From positions 1 through 21,599 of the forward strand of contig JASFBJ010000017.1 in NCBI GenBank assembly GCA_030149585.1: a stretch of 21,599 nucleotides of DNA, read 5' to 3'. The DNA comes from Desulfobacterales bacterium (GTDB lineage: Bacteria; Desulfobacterota; Desulfobacteria; Desulfobacterales; JASFBJ01). Below, piece by piece: positions 8,559 to 16,304 of the stretch. Every line of letters begins with the position of its first letter. The stretch's first letter is position 1. Below the pieces are notes generated by a model, which was given only the letters and a program-made list of their open reading frames with translations, did no database searches and was not told the origin of the DNA. A program made the translations under genes and the position numbers.

Positions 8559-10892
8559 ATGGATAAAAAATATGGTGTATATATATGTAAAGGCTGTGGA
8601 ATTGGGGATGCCTTGGATATGGAAGAGTTGTGCGGTGTTCCTGAGGAAGAAGGGGTGTCCGTTAAAACCCATGATTTTCTTTGCAGCAAAGATGGTGTTG
8701 AGTTTCTTAAAAAGGATATTGCCGAAGGAACAAACACTCTGGTAATTGCAGCTTGTTCACGCAGGGTTAATTTTGATATCTTTCGTTTTGATGGCTGCAT
8801 TGTTGACAGGGTTAATCTGAGAGAACAGGTAGTCTGGTCCCATCCAAGGTCTGAATTTCCAGCCCTGACAGAGGAACAAAAGGGAGATGAAGAACATTTT
8901 GACCGCCTTCAGATGCTTGCTGAGGATTATATCAAAATGGGAATGGCCCGGGTGGAAAAAGTTGATTTACCGGAACCTTTTAAACTCGAAAACCTTTCAA
9001 GAAAAATTTTGGTTATTGGAGGTGGAATTACCGGAATTTCAGCTGCCCTTGATGCTGCTAAAACCGGTTATGAGGTCACTATTGTTGAAAAACAGGCCTC
9101 CCTTGGTGGTTATGCCGGCAAGCTCAGAAAACAGCTGCCTTTGACCGATCCCTATGAAGATCTGATTCCTCCGGCAATTGGGACAAAAATCAAAGAACTT
9201 GAGGGCTTTTCCAGTATTACGGTTAAAACTAATACAGAAGTTGCCAGAATTGCCGGTCAACCTGGTGAATTTACAGTAACTTTTAAAAAACCTGGGGATA
9301 AAATCGCTTTTGACGTTCCTTATCCTCTGCCGGATGATATGAAACTTGATGAAAACGGCAAAGATCTGGATGTTGAAAAACTGGCCGAGGTTTATGCCGA
9401 GTATAATAAGGGCAGAGAGGATATCTTAACGATTGATCCAGATGGTGAACTTTTCGGCGCTGTTGTTTTAGCTGCCGGCTGGCGTCCGGATACATTGGCA
9501 AAAGCTGATTTGGCCCATCTTGGTTTTGGCAAACTAAGTGATGTAATAACCAACGCTCAATTTGAAGAGATTGCCGCCAAAGGTAAAATTACAAAACCTT
9601 CAGATGGCAGCGAGGCCAAATCAGTAGTTTTCATTCAAAACCCGGGCAAAGATGATGATGCTGATTTTGATTATGCCGGCTCAGTAACAAGTCTGGTCGC
9701 CTTAAAACAGGCAAAATATGTGCGCGAAGATTATTCTGACGGAAAAGCCTTTATTTTTTATCAGCATATGCGAACCCCGGGCCTGACGGAATATTTTTAT
9801 AAAAATATTCAGCAGGATCGCGGAATTTTTCTAACAAAGGGAGAAGTGATTAAAATCGAACAAAGGGGTAATGCTTTGCTTGTGGAGGCCGCCAACACAC
9901 TTCTGGGAGAAAAGCTTCAGGTAAAAGCTGACCTGGTAGTTTTGGCAGCCGGCATGGTGCCGGCAACTTTTGATGACCCGGTTGTTAATCTGGCCTATCG
10001 ACAGGGGCCTGCCTTTCGTGATATCGGTCTTTTTGACGGTTATTCGGATTCCAATTTCATTTGTTTTCCATATGAAACTCAGCGAACCGGCATCTATGCC
10101 GCCGGCTGTGTGCGTCGGAGTATGACCATGGAAGAATCGATTGAAGATGCTTCCGGCGCTGCTCTTAAAGCTATTCAGTGTATTGAATCGGTTAATCGAG
10201 GAGTTTCTGTTCATCCACGTTCAGGAGATATGACCTTTCCTGATTTTTTCTTCCAGCGCTGCACTCAATGTAAACGCTGTACGGAAGAGTGTCCTTTTGG
10301 TGCTCTGGATGATGATGAAAAGGGAACACCTAAACCTAATCCTACTCGGTGCAGACGTTGTGGAACCTGTATGGGAGCCTGCCCTGAAAGAATAATCGGA
10401 TTCGCCGATTATAATATCGATAGTATAGGCTCAATGGTCAAAGCAATTGGGGTGCCTTCTGAAGATGATTATGATGAACCTCCCATGCGCGTTTTAGGCC
10501 TTGTCTGTGAAAATGATGCTTATCCGGCTCTGGATATTGCAGGACTCAACCGACTTTCTTATTCAGCTGATGTGAGATTTATTCCAGTTCGATGCCTGGG
10601 TTCGGTTAATGTGATCTGGATTAAAGATGCTTTGGCCCAGGGCATGGACGGAGTTTTTCTGCTTGGCTGCAAACATGGTGATGATTACCAGTGCCATTTT
10701 GTCAAGGGCAGTGAGCTGGCCGAGGTCAGAATGCAAAAGATTGGAGATGCTCTTTCCAGTCTGGCCCTTGAAGAGGAGCGCGTGGCGCAGTTTGAAGTTG
10801 CCATTGATGATTATGACAAGCTTCCAAAGATGATAAATGATTTTGTTGAAATCATTGAAGATCTGGGACCAAATCCATTTAAAGGTTTTTAA
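8559..10892 (+). CDS. qmoB: Quinone-interacting membrane-bound oxidoreductase subunit QmoB (HdrA-MvhD-like fusion)
   Basis: The 777-residue protein combines an HdrA-like flavoprotein with an MvhD-like C-terminal domain. It has an HdrA-type N-terminal part with YICKGCG (C10, C13), C42 and C66, then an FAD motif LVIGGGITG (about 151-159). Two [4Fe-4S] motifs follow: CTQCKRCTEEC (C568, C571, C574, C578) and CRRCGTCMGAC (C598, C601, C604, C608). The MvhD-like part (about 645-740) has C650, C679, C704 and C712, likely [2Fe-2S] ligands. The position matching the HdrA cysteine group of QmoA (FIQNPGKDDD onward) lacks those cysteines. It starts ten bases after qmoA, with AGGAGG overlapping the qmoA stop. 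It probably docks to AprAB and passes or confurcates electrons. Confidence 0.96.
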   Translation: MDKKYGVYICKGCGIGDALDMEELCGVPEEEGVSVKTHDFLCSKDGVEFLKKDIAEGTNTLVIAACSRRVNFDIFRFDGCIVDRVNLREQVVWSHPRSEFPALTEEQKGDEEHFDRLQMLAEDYIKMGMARVEKVDLPEPFKLENLSRKILVIGGGITGISAALDAAKTGYEVTIVEKQASLGGYAGKLRKQLPLTDPYEDLIPPAIGTKIKELEGFSSITVKTNTEVARIAGQPGEFTVTFKKPGDKIAFDVPYPLPDDMKLDENGKDLDVEKLAEVYAEYNKGREDILTIDPDGELFGAVVLAAGWRPDTLAKADLAHLGFGKLSDVITNAQFEEIAAKGKITKPSDGSEAKSVVFIQNPGKDDDADFDYAGSVTSLVALKQAKYVREDYSDGKAFIFYQHMRTPGLTEYFYKNIQQDRGIFLTKGEVIKIEQRGNALLVEAANTLLGEKLQVKADLVVLAAGMVPATFDDPVVNLAYRQGPAFRDIGLFDGYSDSNFICFPYETQRTGIYAAGCVRRSMTMEESIEDASGAALKAIQCIESVNRGVSVHPRSGDMTFPDFFFQRCTQCKRCTEECPFGALDDDEKGTPKPNPTRCRRCGTCMGACPERIIGFADYNIDSIGSMVKAIGVPSEDDYDEPPMRVLGLVCENDAYPALDIAGLNRLSYSADVRFIPVRCLGSVNVIWIKDALAQGMDGVFLLGCKHGDDYQCHFVKGSELAEVRMQKIGDALSSLALEEERVAQFEVAIDDYDKLPKMINDFVEIIEDLGPNPFKGF

Positions 10893-10968
10893 GCGGAAAA
10901 ACGATTTTATAAATTAAAGTTAAGCGTTGTTAGCTTGCAAAGCCATAGCCACATTAGGAGGTTAAATT

Positions 10969-12102
10969 ATGGCGGATACATATTTTGTTGAACCTGATCT
11001 TGATTTTATCGATGAAGTGAGCGCCTTAGGGGGCAGTGATCTAAAAAAATGTTTCCAGTGCGCTACCTGCTCGGTTGCTTGCCCAATTTCACCGGACACT
11101 AAACCTTTTCCCCGCAAGGAAATGATAGCCGCTTCCTGGGGTTTAAAAGACAGATTAATAGGAAACGGTGACATCTGGCTCTGCCATAACTGCGGTGACT
11201 GCTCTACTCTTTGCCCGCGAGGAGCCAAACCAGGAGACGTACTGGCAGCTATCAGAAGCTACGCCATAAAAGAGTATGCTGTACCTAAAAAGTTGGGAGA
11301 AATGGTTAATGACCCTAAAAAGCTGCCAATTCTCTTAGCTATTCCAGCTGTGATTTTTATAGTTCTGGGGGTGATTACAGGGCTTTTGGATTTCACCCCT
11401 GGTGGAAGTGAAATTATTCATGACCATTTCTTTTCCACATGGCTGGTTGATCTGTGTATGATTCCAGCTTCCATGTGGGCTGTAGTTGTTTTTGCTTTAA
11501 GTCTTAAACGGTTTATTGCTGATATTCATGCAAATGCCCTTTTGGAAGGCAAAACCAAAAAAGAAAAGATTGAGCCAATAGGCTTTGTACAAGCCTTAAT
11601 CAAAATTATTCCCGGTATTTTAAAACATGATAAATTTAATGAATGCGGTGAGAATCAGGATCGTACCACGCCTCATATGATGGTACTCTTTGGTTTTATC
11701 GGGCTGTTTATTGTTACTGCAATTTTCTTTGTTACATTATACATTTTTCAAATTCATGGGCCTTATTCCCAGCTTAATCCAGTGAAATGGCTTGGTAATA
11801 TTGCAGGGGTTTCTTTAGTTATAGGCAGTGGTTTGATGATTAAAACCAGATTGACCAAAAAAGATGAGGTTTCCACCTATCAGGACTGGTTCCTGCTTGG
11901 TCTGGCCATGGGATTAGGTGTTACAGGCCTTTTAAGCGAGATGACCCGTCTGGCGGATCTGGCTTGGTTTTCCTATACGATTTATTTTATTCATCTGATT
12001 TTTGTATTCAGCATGTTTGTTTATCTACCTTATTCAAAACTGGCTCATATTGTTTATCGCACGGTGGCCATGACTTATAAGGAGTATTCAGAAAGAACTT
12101 AG
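10969..12102 (+). CDS. qmoC: Quinone-interacting membrane-bound oxidoreductase subunit QmoC
   Basis: QmoC anchors the Qmo complex in the cytoplasmic membrane and exchanges electrons with menaquinone. The 377-residue protein is an HdrC-HdrE-like fusion. Its N-terminal part carries two [4Fe-4S] motifs: CFQCATCSVAC (C28, C31, C34, C38) and CHNCGDCSTLC (C72, C75, C78, C82). The rest has about six membrane helices (roughly 119-141, 157-180, 236-260, 273-292, 306-324 and 334-354). H236, H342 and H360 are candidate heme b ligands. It starts 76 bases after qmoB with GGAGG before the ATG and no terminator between, so it should be co-transcribed. A terminator follows at 12121. Confidence 0.96.
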   Translation: MADTYFVEPDLDFIDEVSALGGSDLKKCFQCATCSVACPISPDTKPFPRKEMIAASWGLKDRLIGNGDIWLCHNCGDCSTLCPRGAKPGDVLAAIRSYAIKEYAVPKKLGEMVNDPKKLPILLAIPAVIFIVLGVITGLLDFTPGGSEIIHDHFFSTWLVDLCMIPASMWAVVVFALSLKRFIADIHANALLEGKTKKEKIEPIGFVQALIKIIPGILKHDKFNECGENQDRTTPHMMVLFGFIGLFIVTAIFFVTLYIFQIHGPYSQLNPVKWLGNIAGVSLVIGSGLMIKTRLTKKDEVSTYQDWFLLGLAMGLGVTGLLSEMTRLADLAWFSYTIYFIHLIFVFSMFVYLPYSKLAHIVYRTVAMTYKEYSERT

Positions 12103-12120
12103 AAGAGCTTGAATTTTTAA

Positions 12121-12164
12121 AAAAAAGAGGGAGATAAATTTTATTTATTTTCCTCTTTTTTTTT
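12121..12164 (+). terminator. Rho-independent terminator after qmoC
   Basis: AAAAAAGAGG (12121-12130) pairs with CCTCTTTTTT (12152-12161) across an AU-rich loop of 21 bases, and the U-run extends to 12164. It begins 18 bases after the qmoC stop. The large loop makes it weaker than the apr terminator. Confidence 0.75.
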
Positions 12165-12175
12165 GTGGGCGCTAT

Positions 12176-12321
12176 CTATTTTTGCCTGGTTCCCATGCTC
12201 CGGCGTGGGAACTAGAGACGGGTTTGAAACCCGTCTGTACGGTAGCCTATTTTTGCCTGGTTCCCATGCTTCGGCGTGGGAACCCTGGGTGGTATGCATT
12301 CCCACGCTGGAGCGTGGGAAC
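12176..12321. repeat. Cluster of REP-like palindromes between qmoC and sat
   Basis: Three copies of a 24-base imperfect palindrome with arms GTTCCCA(C/T)GC and GCGTGGGAAC lie at 12189-12212, 12260-12283 and 12298-12321. The first two sit in a 37-base direct repeat (12176-12212 and 12247-12283, period 71) that begins CTATTTTTGCCTGG. Between them is a perfect palindrome GACGGGTTTGAAACCCGTC (12217-12235). Palindromes of the GTTCCCACGC type are dispersed repeats in many bacterial genomes. No coding role is likely. Confidence 0.85.
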
Positions 12322-12335
12322 GAAAAAATAGAAAT

Positions 12336-12373
12336 AAAAAAAGGGAAGCTTTTTGAAAAGCTTCCCTTTTTTT
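12336..12373. terminator. Bidirectional terminator, mainly for sat
   Basis: GGGAAGCTTTT (12343-12353) and AAAAGCTTCCC (12356-12366) form a perfect 11-base stem, flanked by seven A on the left and seven T on the right, so it can act on both strands. It lies 39 bases past the sat stop and also backs up the qmoC terminator, insulating the two convergent units. Confidence 0.9.
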
Positions 12374-12411
12374 ATGTTTTAACTAATTTCTTTTTTGTTG
12401 TTTATCAATTA

Positions 12412-13680
12412 TCAGCCGGTAGCTGCTTTATGGGTTTTAATTTCAACTTTTTCAGTGAGGCCTTCATAATATTCACGAAGAATAGCAACAACTTCGTCAC
12501 GACCAAAATGATCCGGCAGCTCTTTTCCTTCAGAAAGCATTTTGCGCAGAATGGTTCCGGAAAGCAGTACTCTATCCTCTTTGCCGTGGGGGCAGGTTCG
12601 CATTGAAGCCATGCCGTCACATTTATAGCAGTAGAAGGTCCAGTCAATTTTTAAGGGGGTGCAAAGCAGTGCTTTGCCGTCTTCAGCCGGAGTCGGGATT
12701 TTGTCGAAAATTGTCTGAGCTTCAAACATTCCATAAAAATCGCCAACACCTGCATGATCCCGTCCAATAATCATTTTTGAGCAGCCATAGTTCTGACGGA
12801 AGGTTGCGTGTAAAAGACCTTCTCGCGGGCCTGCATAACGCATATCCAAAGGATAACCGCCCTGGACAACATTTTTTTCAACAAAATAGTTCTTTACCAG
12901 TGCGTCAATGCATTTAACACGGACTTCAGCCGGAATATCACCTGGTTTCAGATTTCCTACTAATGAGTGAATAAATACGCCATCGCAAACTTCAACGGCG
13001 ATTTTGCAAAGATACTCATGGGAACGATGCATGGGATTTCTTAACTGCAAAGCTGCTACCTCACTCCAGCCTTTTTCTTCGAACAGCTTGCGGGATTCAG
13101 CAGGAGTCATATAAACTCCAGGATATTTTTCAGGGTATTCGCCTTCGCTGAGAACTTTTACAGGTCCTGCCAGACTTATTGGCTTTTGGCCCATAACCAT
13201 CTGAACGCCTGGATGATCTTCTTCAGCAATTTTCCAGAACTCTTCTTTAGTTGGAGTTCCTTCACCCATATAGCATTTTTCGCACTCATAGCGTTTATCT
13301 GCTTCAGTCATCTCAAATTTTTCAGTAATTTTCATGGTGGCCATCAGATCACCGGCTTGTGTCATCAGCGCAATCTCTTCACCATCGCTCATCTTATCGG
13401 CATCAGCTTTATCTGCTGACAAAGTAACGGGAATGGGCCAGAAAGTTCCATCAGCCATAAGAAAATCATCACAAACCCCTTTCCAGTCAGCTTTGGTCAT
13501 AAATTCAGTCAAAGGGCTGAATCCACCAGTTCCCATCATGATCAGATCGCCTTCCTCACGCGGAGAAATGGTTATTTTTTTCAGACCCTGCGCCTTTTTC
13601 TTTTCAGCTTCCAGTTCTGCGCCTTCGAGCAGGCAGCAGGTTAAACCTTTTCCACCATGTGGTGCTACTAAATTTGACAT
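12412..13680 (-). CDS. sat: Sulfate adenylyltransferase (ATP sulfurylase)
   Basis: Sat activates sulfate with ATP to give APS and pyrophosphate in the cytoplasm, supplying AprBA. The 422-residue protein has the family signatures QLRNPMHRSHE (212-222), the catalytic QxRNxxHxxH region, and IGRDHAGVGDFYG (about 304-316). A C-terminal KCDGMASMRTCPHG precedes LLSGTILRKML. It is the single-domain dissimilatory type, with no APS kinase domain. GGAGG lies nine bases before the ATG and confirms the start. The gene converges on qmoC. A near-consensus promoter lies about 80-108 bases upstream of the start, and a terminator lies 39 bases downstream. Its location next to aprBA-qmoABC matches its function. 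Confidence 0.97.
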   Translation of the reverse strand: MSNLVAPHGGKGLTCCLLEGAELEAEKKKAQGLKKITISPREEGDLIMMGTGGFSPLTEFMTKADWKGVCDDFLMADGTFWPIPVTLSADKADADKMSDGEEIALMTQAGDLMATMKITEKFEMTEADKRYECEKCYMGEGTPTKEEFWKIAEEDHPGVQMVMGQKPISLAGPVKVLSEGEYPEKYPGVYMTPAESRKLFEEKGWSEVAALQLRNPMHRSHEYLCKIAVEVCDGVFIHSLVGNLKPGDIPAEVRVKCIDALVKNYFVEKNVVQGGYPLDMRYAGPREGLLHATFRQNYGCSKMIIGRDHAGVGDFYGMFEAQTIFDKIPTPAEDGKALLCTPLKIDWTFYCYKCDGMASMRTCPHGKEDRVLLSGTILRKMLSEGKELPDHFGRDEVVAILREYYEGLTEKVEIKTHKAATG

Positions 13681-13717
13681 TAGACAATACCTCCGTAGTT
13701 ATGTTTTTTATTCAAAT

Positions 13718-13733
13718 ATCTGTATACACAGAT
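13718..13733 (-). promoter_or_regulatory. Inverted repeat ATCTGT-N4-ACAGAT in the sat 5' leader
   Basis: The perfect six-base arms (13718-13723 and 13728-13733) lie about 20-35 bases downstream of the predicted sat transcription start. It could be an operator for a dimeric regulator or a small RNA hairpin. The regulator is not identifiable from the sequence. Confidence 0.45.
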
Positions 13734-13759
13734 GTTAATTTATATAAAATAAAAGAGAT

Positions 13760-13788
13760 TTTATATTAAAAAAACTTTGTTTTGTCAA
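13760..13788 (-). promoter_or_regulatory. Sigma-70 promoter of sat
   Basis: On the minus strand, a perfect -35 TTGACA (complement of 13783-13788) is followed after exactly 17 bases by TATAAA (complement of 13760-13765). The predicted start is near 13753, giving a leader of about 73 bases. This is the best promoter match in the window. Confidence 0.75.
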
Positions 13789-13855
13789 GAAGCATTTAAA
13801 AAAATCAGGCTAAAACCTCTTTTTAAAAAAAGATTTTCAGCATTATAAACAGAAT

Positions 13856-14407
13856 CTATATTTTTTGTTCAAGTGTGTAACGGGCGAGGAGGCTGTCCTT
13901 CCAGTAGGTTATAGCAGGGTCGGAAAAATAGGTTTTAAAAAGAGTCAGGCTTTTTTGACGCAACAGGTCAGGTATAATTGAAATGGTATTTTTTTGATAA
14001 AGCGGGGTAAGTAAAGACAGATCACAACCAGTTGCTCCTCCCATAACATCCTCATAGGCATAAACCAGACGACCAATATTGCTAAGCAGTATTGCGCCAA
14101 AGCACATCAGACAGGGTTCCAAAGTGCAGTAAAGAGTTAATGCCTTTGGATCAAAGGGCTTTTTTAATATAGATAATCGTTTTAAGGCGGTTATTTCTGC
14201 ATGATCAATTTCATTTGGGTGTTTTCCAGCAGTACCAGTTCTGGAACCAGTAACTAAAAGCTCATTTTCGGATGCTATAACACAGCCCACTGGAAACTCG
14301 TCTGCCTTTAAAGCAAGGCGGGCTTCCTCAAGAGCAAGTCCCATAAAATGCCTGTCATTAATTAATTTTTCTTTATAATTATTTGATTTTGCAGTTATTT
14401 TCATCAT
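13856..14407 (-). CDS. TadA-like nucleoside/tRNA adenosine deaminase
   Basis: The 183-residue protein is a zinc-dependent cytidine-deaminase-fold enzyme. It has the catalytic HAE (69-71, in DHAEITAL) and the zinc motif PCLMC (98-102, in LEPCLMCFGAIL), plus FPVGCVIA near 38-45. TadA makes inosine in the tRNA-Arg wobble position. The spacing fits, but MGGATGCDLSLL differs from the usual TadA GAxGS segment, so a free-base or nucleoside deaminase such as guanine deaminase is also possible. The start overlaps the stop of the upstream gene by ATGA, so translation is probably coupled. A second ATG follows directly, so the true start may be one codon later. Confidence 0.8.
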   Translation of the reverse strand: MMKITAKSNNYKEKLINDRHFMGLALEEARLALKADEFPVGCVIASENELLVTGSRTGTAGKHPNEIDHAEITALKRLSILKKPFDPKALTLYCTLEPCLMCFGAILLSNIGRLVYAYEDVMGGATGCDLSLLTPLYQKNTISIIPDLLRQKSLTLFKTYFSDPAITYWKDSLLARYTLEQKI

Positions 14408-14931
14408 AAATTACAACTTCCGTCCACCTCAAAGGCAAATAAGATTCGAGTCTCTATTTCAGCCTGACGAGTTGAAATCATCTTTTTTGCAAGTCCTTTA
14501 CAATGATTTGCCAGCTCTTTTTTTCCCGGCAGGTTAGTCATGCCTGATATAATACGTTTTCCGGAAAATCCATCCAAAAGGTCAGCATCCAGCCCATTGG
14601 TTACAGCTATCAGCGGAATTTGATATGGAAATAAAAGACGTCCAAAAGATAGCCCCGGACGATGTCTGGTTACCAGTGATCCCGGCCCGTACTGGATAAT
14701 CAATGCGGCAAATTCAGCAACAAAAACAACTAAGTCCACTATAAGCTCAGCCTTTTTAATACCGGCTTTTATATTTAATGTCCGGCGAGACTGAATTTCT
14801 TTTTTTAAATACCCCTTTTCATTAACCAAAAATTTGGCGATTTTTTGCAGATAACGTTCATCAAGGGTGTCAGGAAGCATTTTTCCTGTAAGAAAATCGT
14901 TTAGCTCGCCTAAAATTAGATGATTGGCCAT
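14404..14931 (-). CDS. HsdR_N-like PD-(D/E)xK-fold protein with degenerate catalytic motif
   Basis: The 175-residue protein resembles the stand-alone N-terminal domain of type I restriction R subunits: FLVNEKGYLKKEI (about 34-46), then IVDLVVF (64-70), a core strand (about 71-83) and a later IPLIAVTNG. D66 fits the first catalytic Asp. The usual E-x-K of the nuclease fold is replaced by Q80-Y81-G82, so cleavage activity is doubtful. No methylase or specificity gene is nearby. It overlaps the deaminase gene by ATGA and is divergent from the dgt-like gene. No clear ribosome site precedes the ATG. The function is unknown; a nucleic-acid-binding role is only an inference from the fold. Confidence 0.7.
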   Translation of the reverse strand: MANHLILGELNDFLTGKMLPDTLDERYLQKIAKFLVNEKGYLKKEIQSRRTLNIKAGIKKAELIVDLVVFVAEFAALIIQYGPGSLVTRHRPGLSFGRLLFPYQIPLIAVTNGLDADLLDGFSGKRIISGMTNLPGKKELANHCKGLAKKMISTRQAEIETRILFAFEVDGSCNL

Positions 14932-15045
14932 TTAATTTCACAGTCATTTTTTGTAAAAATTATTGCTAATATTTAGAATATAGAGTAGAAAAAGTAAATA
15001 AGGAATTTGAATTAAATCTCTGGAAAAATTTTGCAATATATAAAG

Positions 15046-16101
15046 ATGAATATTCGCAAGGAATTTGAAAAACGGGAACAAAATTTTATAGCTCCTTTTG
15101 GCTGCTTAAGTTCCAAGTCAAAAGGGCGTGATAAAAAAGAAGAAGCCTGCCGCATTAGAACTGTTTTTCAGGTTGATCGAGATAGGATTGTTTATTCAAA
15201 TGCTTTCCGCCGTTTAAAACATAAAACCCAGGTTTTTTTAACTCCTTTGGGGGATGATTATAGAACCCGTTTAACACATACCCTTGAGGTGTCCCAAATA
15301 GCAAGAACAATTGCCAGGGCTTTGTTTATTAATGAAGATCTCACTGAAGCGATTGCCCTGGGACACGATCTGGGGCATACCCCCTTTGGGCACAGCGGGG
15401 AAACCACATTAAAACAGATCTATTCAATATCGTTTTCCCACAAGGAACAGAGTTTGCGGGTTGTGGAAAAACTTGAAAAAAATGGTTATGGATTAAATCT
15501 TACCCACGAGGTTCGGGATGGAATTCTCAAGCACTCCAAAGGATTCGGCAAAATAATCCCGGATAATCCAGAAGATATGGCAGAAACAATTGAGGGACAA
15601 ATTGTCCGGATTGCCGATATTATGGCATACTTAAATCATGATCTGGATGATGCGATTCGCAGTGGAGTTATTTTAAAAAACCAGGTGCCTGGCTCTTGCA
15701 CAAATTTTTTGGGACATAATCATTCTGAAAGAGCTACCACAATGATTAAGGACCTGATTTTTACCAGCAAGACGCATAAAGGTAAATTGCATCTGGGTAT
15801 GAGTGATCCGGTTTATGAGGCAATGATCAGCCTGCGGCAATTTCTTTATGAAAATGTGTATCGTTCTCCCCAGGTTCATAATGAATTTGTCAAAGCCAAT
15901 AAAATTGTATCAGAGCTTTATAAGCACTTTTTAAATAATAAAGATGATCTTATAAAAGAGCTTGAAAAAATGGAAATGAGCGGGTGTGTTCATAAAGATC
16001 AATTGCCGGAAAGAACAGTATGTGATTTAATAGCCAGCATGACGGATCGTTATGCGCTGGATCTCTATACAAAGATATTTTTTCCATCACCTTTTGTTTA
16101 G
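15046..16101 (+). CDS. dgt: dGTPase-like HD-domain deoxynucleotide triphosphohydrolase
   Basis: The 351-residue protein matches the shorter bacterial deoxyguanosinetriphosphate triphosphohydrolase-like group, which cleaves dNTPs to deoxynucleoside and triphosphate. It has FRRLKHKTQVF (54-64), TRLTHTLEVSQIARTIARAL (74-93), and the HD metal site made of H78, H107-D108 (LGHDLGHTPFGH) and D191 (IADIMAYLNHDLDD). I chose the ATG at 15046 because the family normally begins MNIRxEFEKRE; an in-frame TTG at 15031 would add five residues. No strong ribosome site is visible for either. The stop TAG ends at the first G of a MITE-like element, and the C-terminus (YALDLYTKIFFPSPFV) looks complete. Confidence 0.9.
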   Translation: MNIRKEFEKREQNFIAPFGCLSSKSKGRDKKEEACRIRTVFQVDRDRIVYSNAFRRLKHKTQVFLTPLGDDYRTRLTHTLEVSQIARTIARALFINEDLTEAIALGHDLGHTPFGHSGETTLKQIYSISFSHKEQSLRVVEKLEKNGYGLNLTHEVRDGILKHSKGFGKIIPDNPEDMAETIEGQIVRIADIMAYLNHDLDDAIRSGVILKNQVPGSCTNFLGHNHSERATTMIKDLIFTSKTHKGKLHLGMSDPVYEAMISLRQFLYENVYRSPQVHNEFVKANKIVSELYKHFLNNKDDLIKELEKMEMSGCVHKDQLPERTVCDLIASMTDRYALDLYTKIFFPSPFV

Positions 16102-16280
16102 GAACGAGGACGAATTAACTTCCCCAACTATGCATCACAGCTTCAGGCCATCTTTGCCCGATATAAAAGTACAAAAATCTTGAAATAGCTCGCTATTCCT
16201 GCAACTTTTATACTTTTGTATCGAACAAACCTGACCTAAATTTGTGCGCCTACTTGTGGAAGTTATTTCGTCATCATTCC
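16101..16280 (+). mobile_element. Full-length MITE-like palindromic element, copy A
   Basis: The 180-bp non-coding element starts GGAACGAGGACG and ends CGTCATCATTCC, with terminal inverted repeats of about 23 bases that include TAACTTCC and GGAAGTTA. The complementarity does not stop there. The left half and the reverse complement of the right half align over nearly 90 bases with few gaps, meeting at GAAATAGC/GCTATTCC, so the whole element can fold into one hairpin. TTTA lies to the left and CTAAA to the right, compatible with a TA-type target. It fills most of the gap between dgt and the next gene. No transposase is encoded. Confidence 0.85.
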
Positions 16281-16304
16281 CTAAAACATTTATTTTATTT
16301 TTTT

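Noticed and set aside
12176..12321. CRISPR-like array from the repeated GTTCCCA...GGGAAC units
   Set aside because: Only three copies, unequal spacing, imperfect repeats and REP-like palindromic structure; no cas genes.
12163..12606. A 147-codon plus-strand frame overlapping sat
   Set aside because: It runs through the palindromic repeats and antisense to sat, with repeat-encoded residues; no ribosome site or protein features.
13810..13840. AT-rich inverted repeat (CTTTTT/AAAAAG) as terminator of the deaminase gene
   Set aside because: The stem has almost no GC pairs and would be unstable; not convincing as a terminator.
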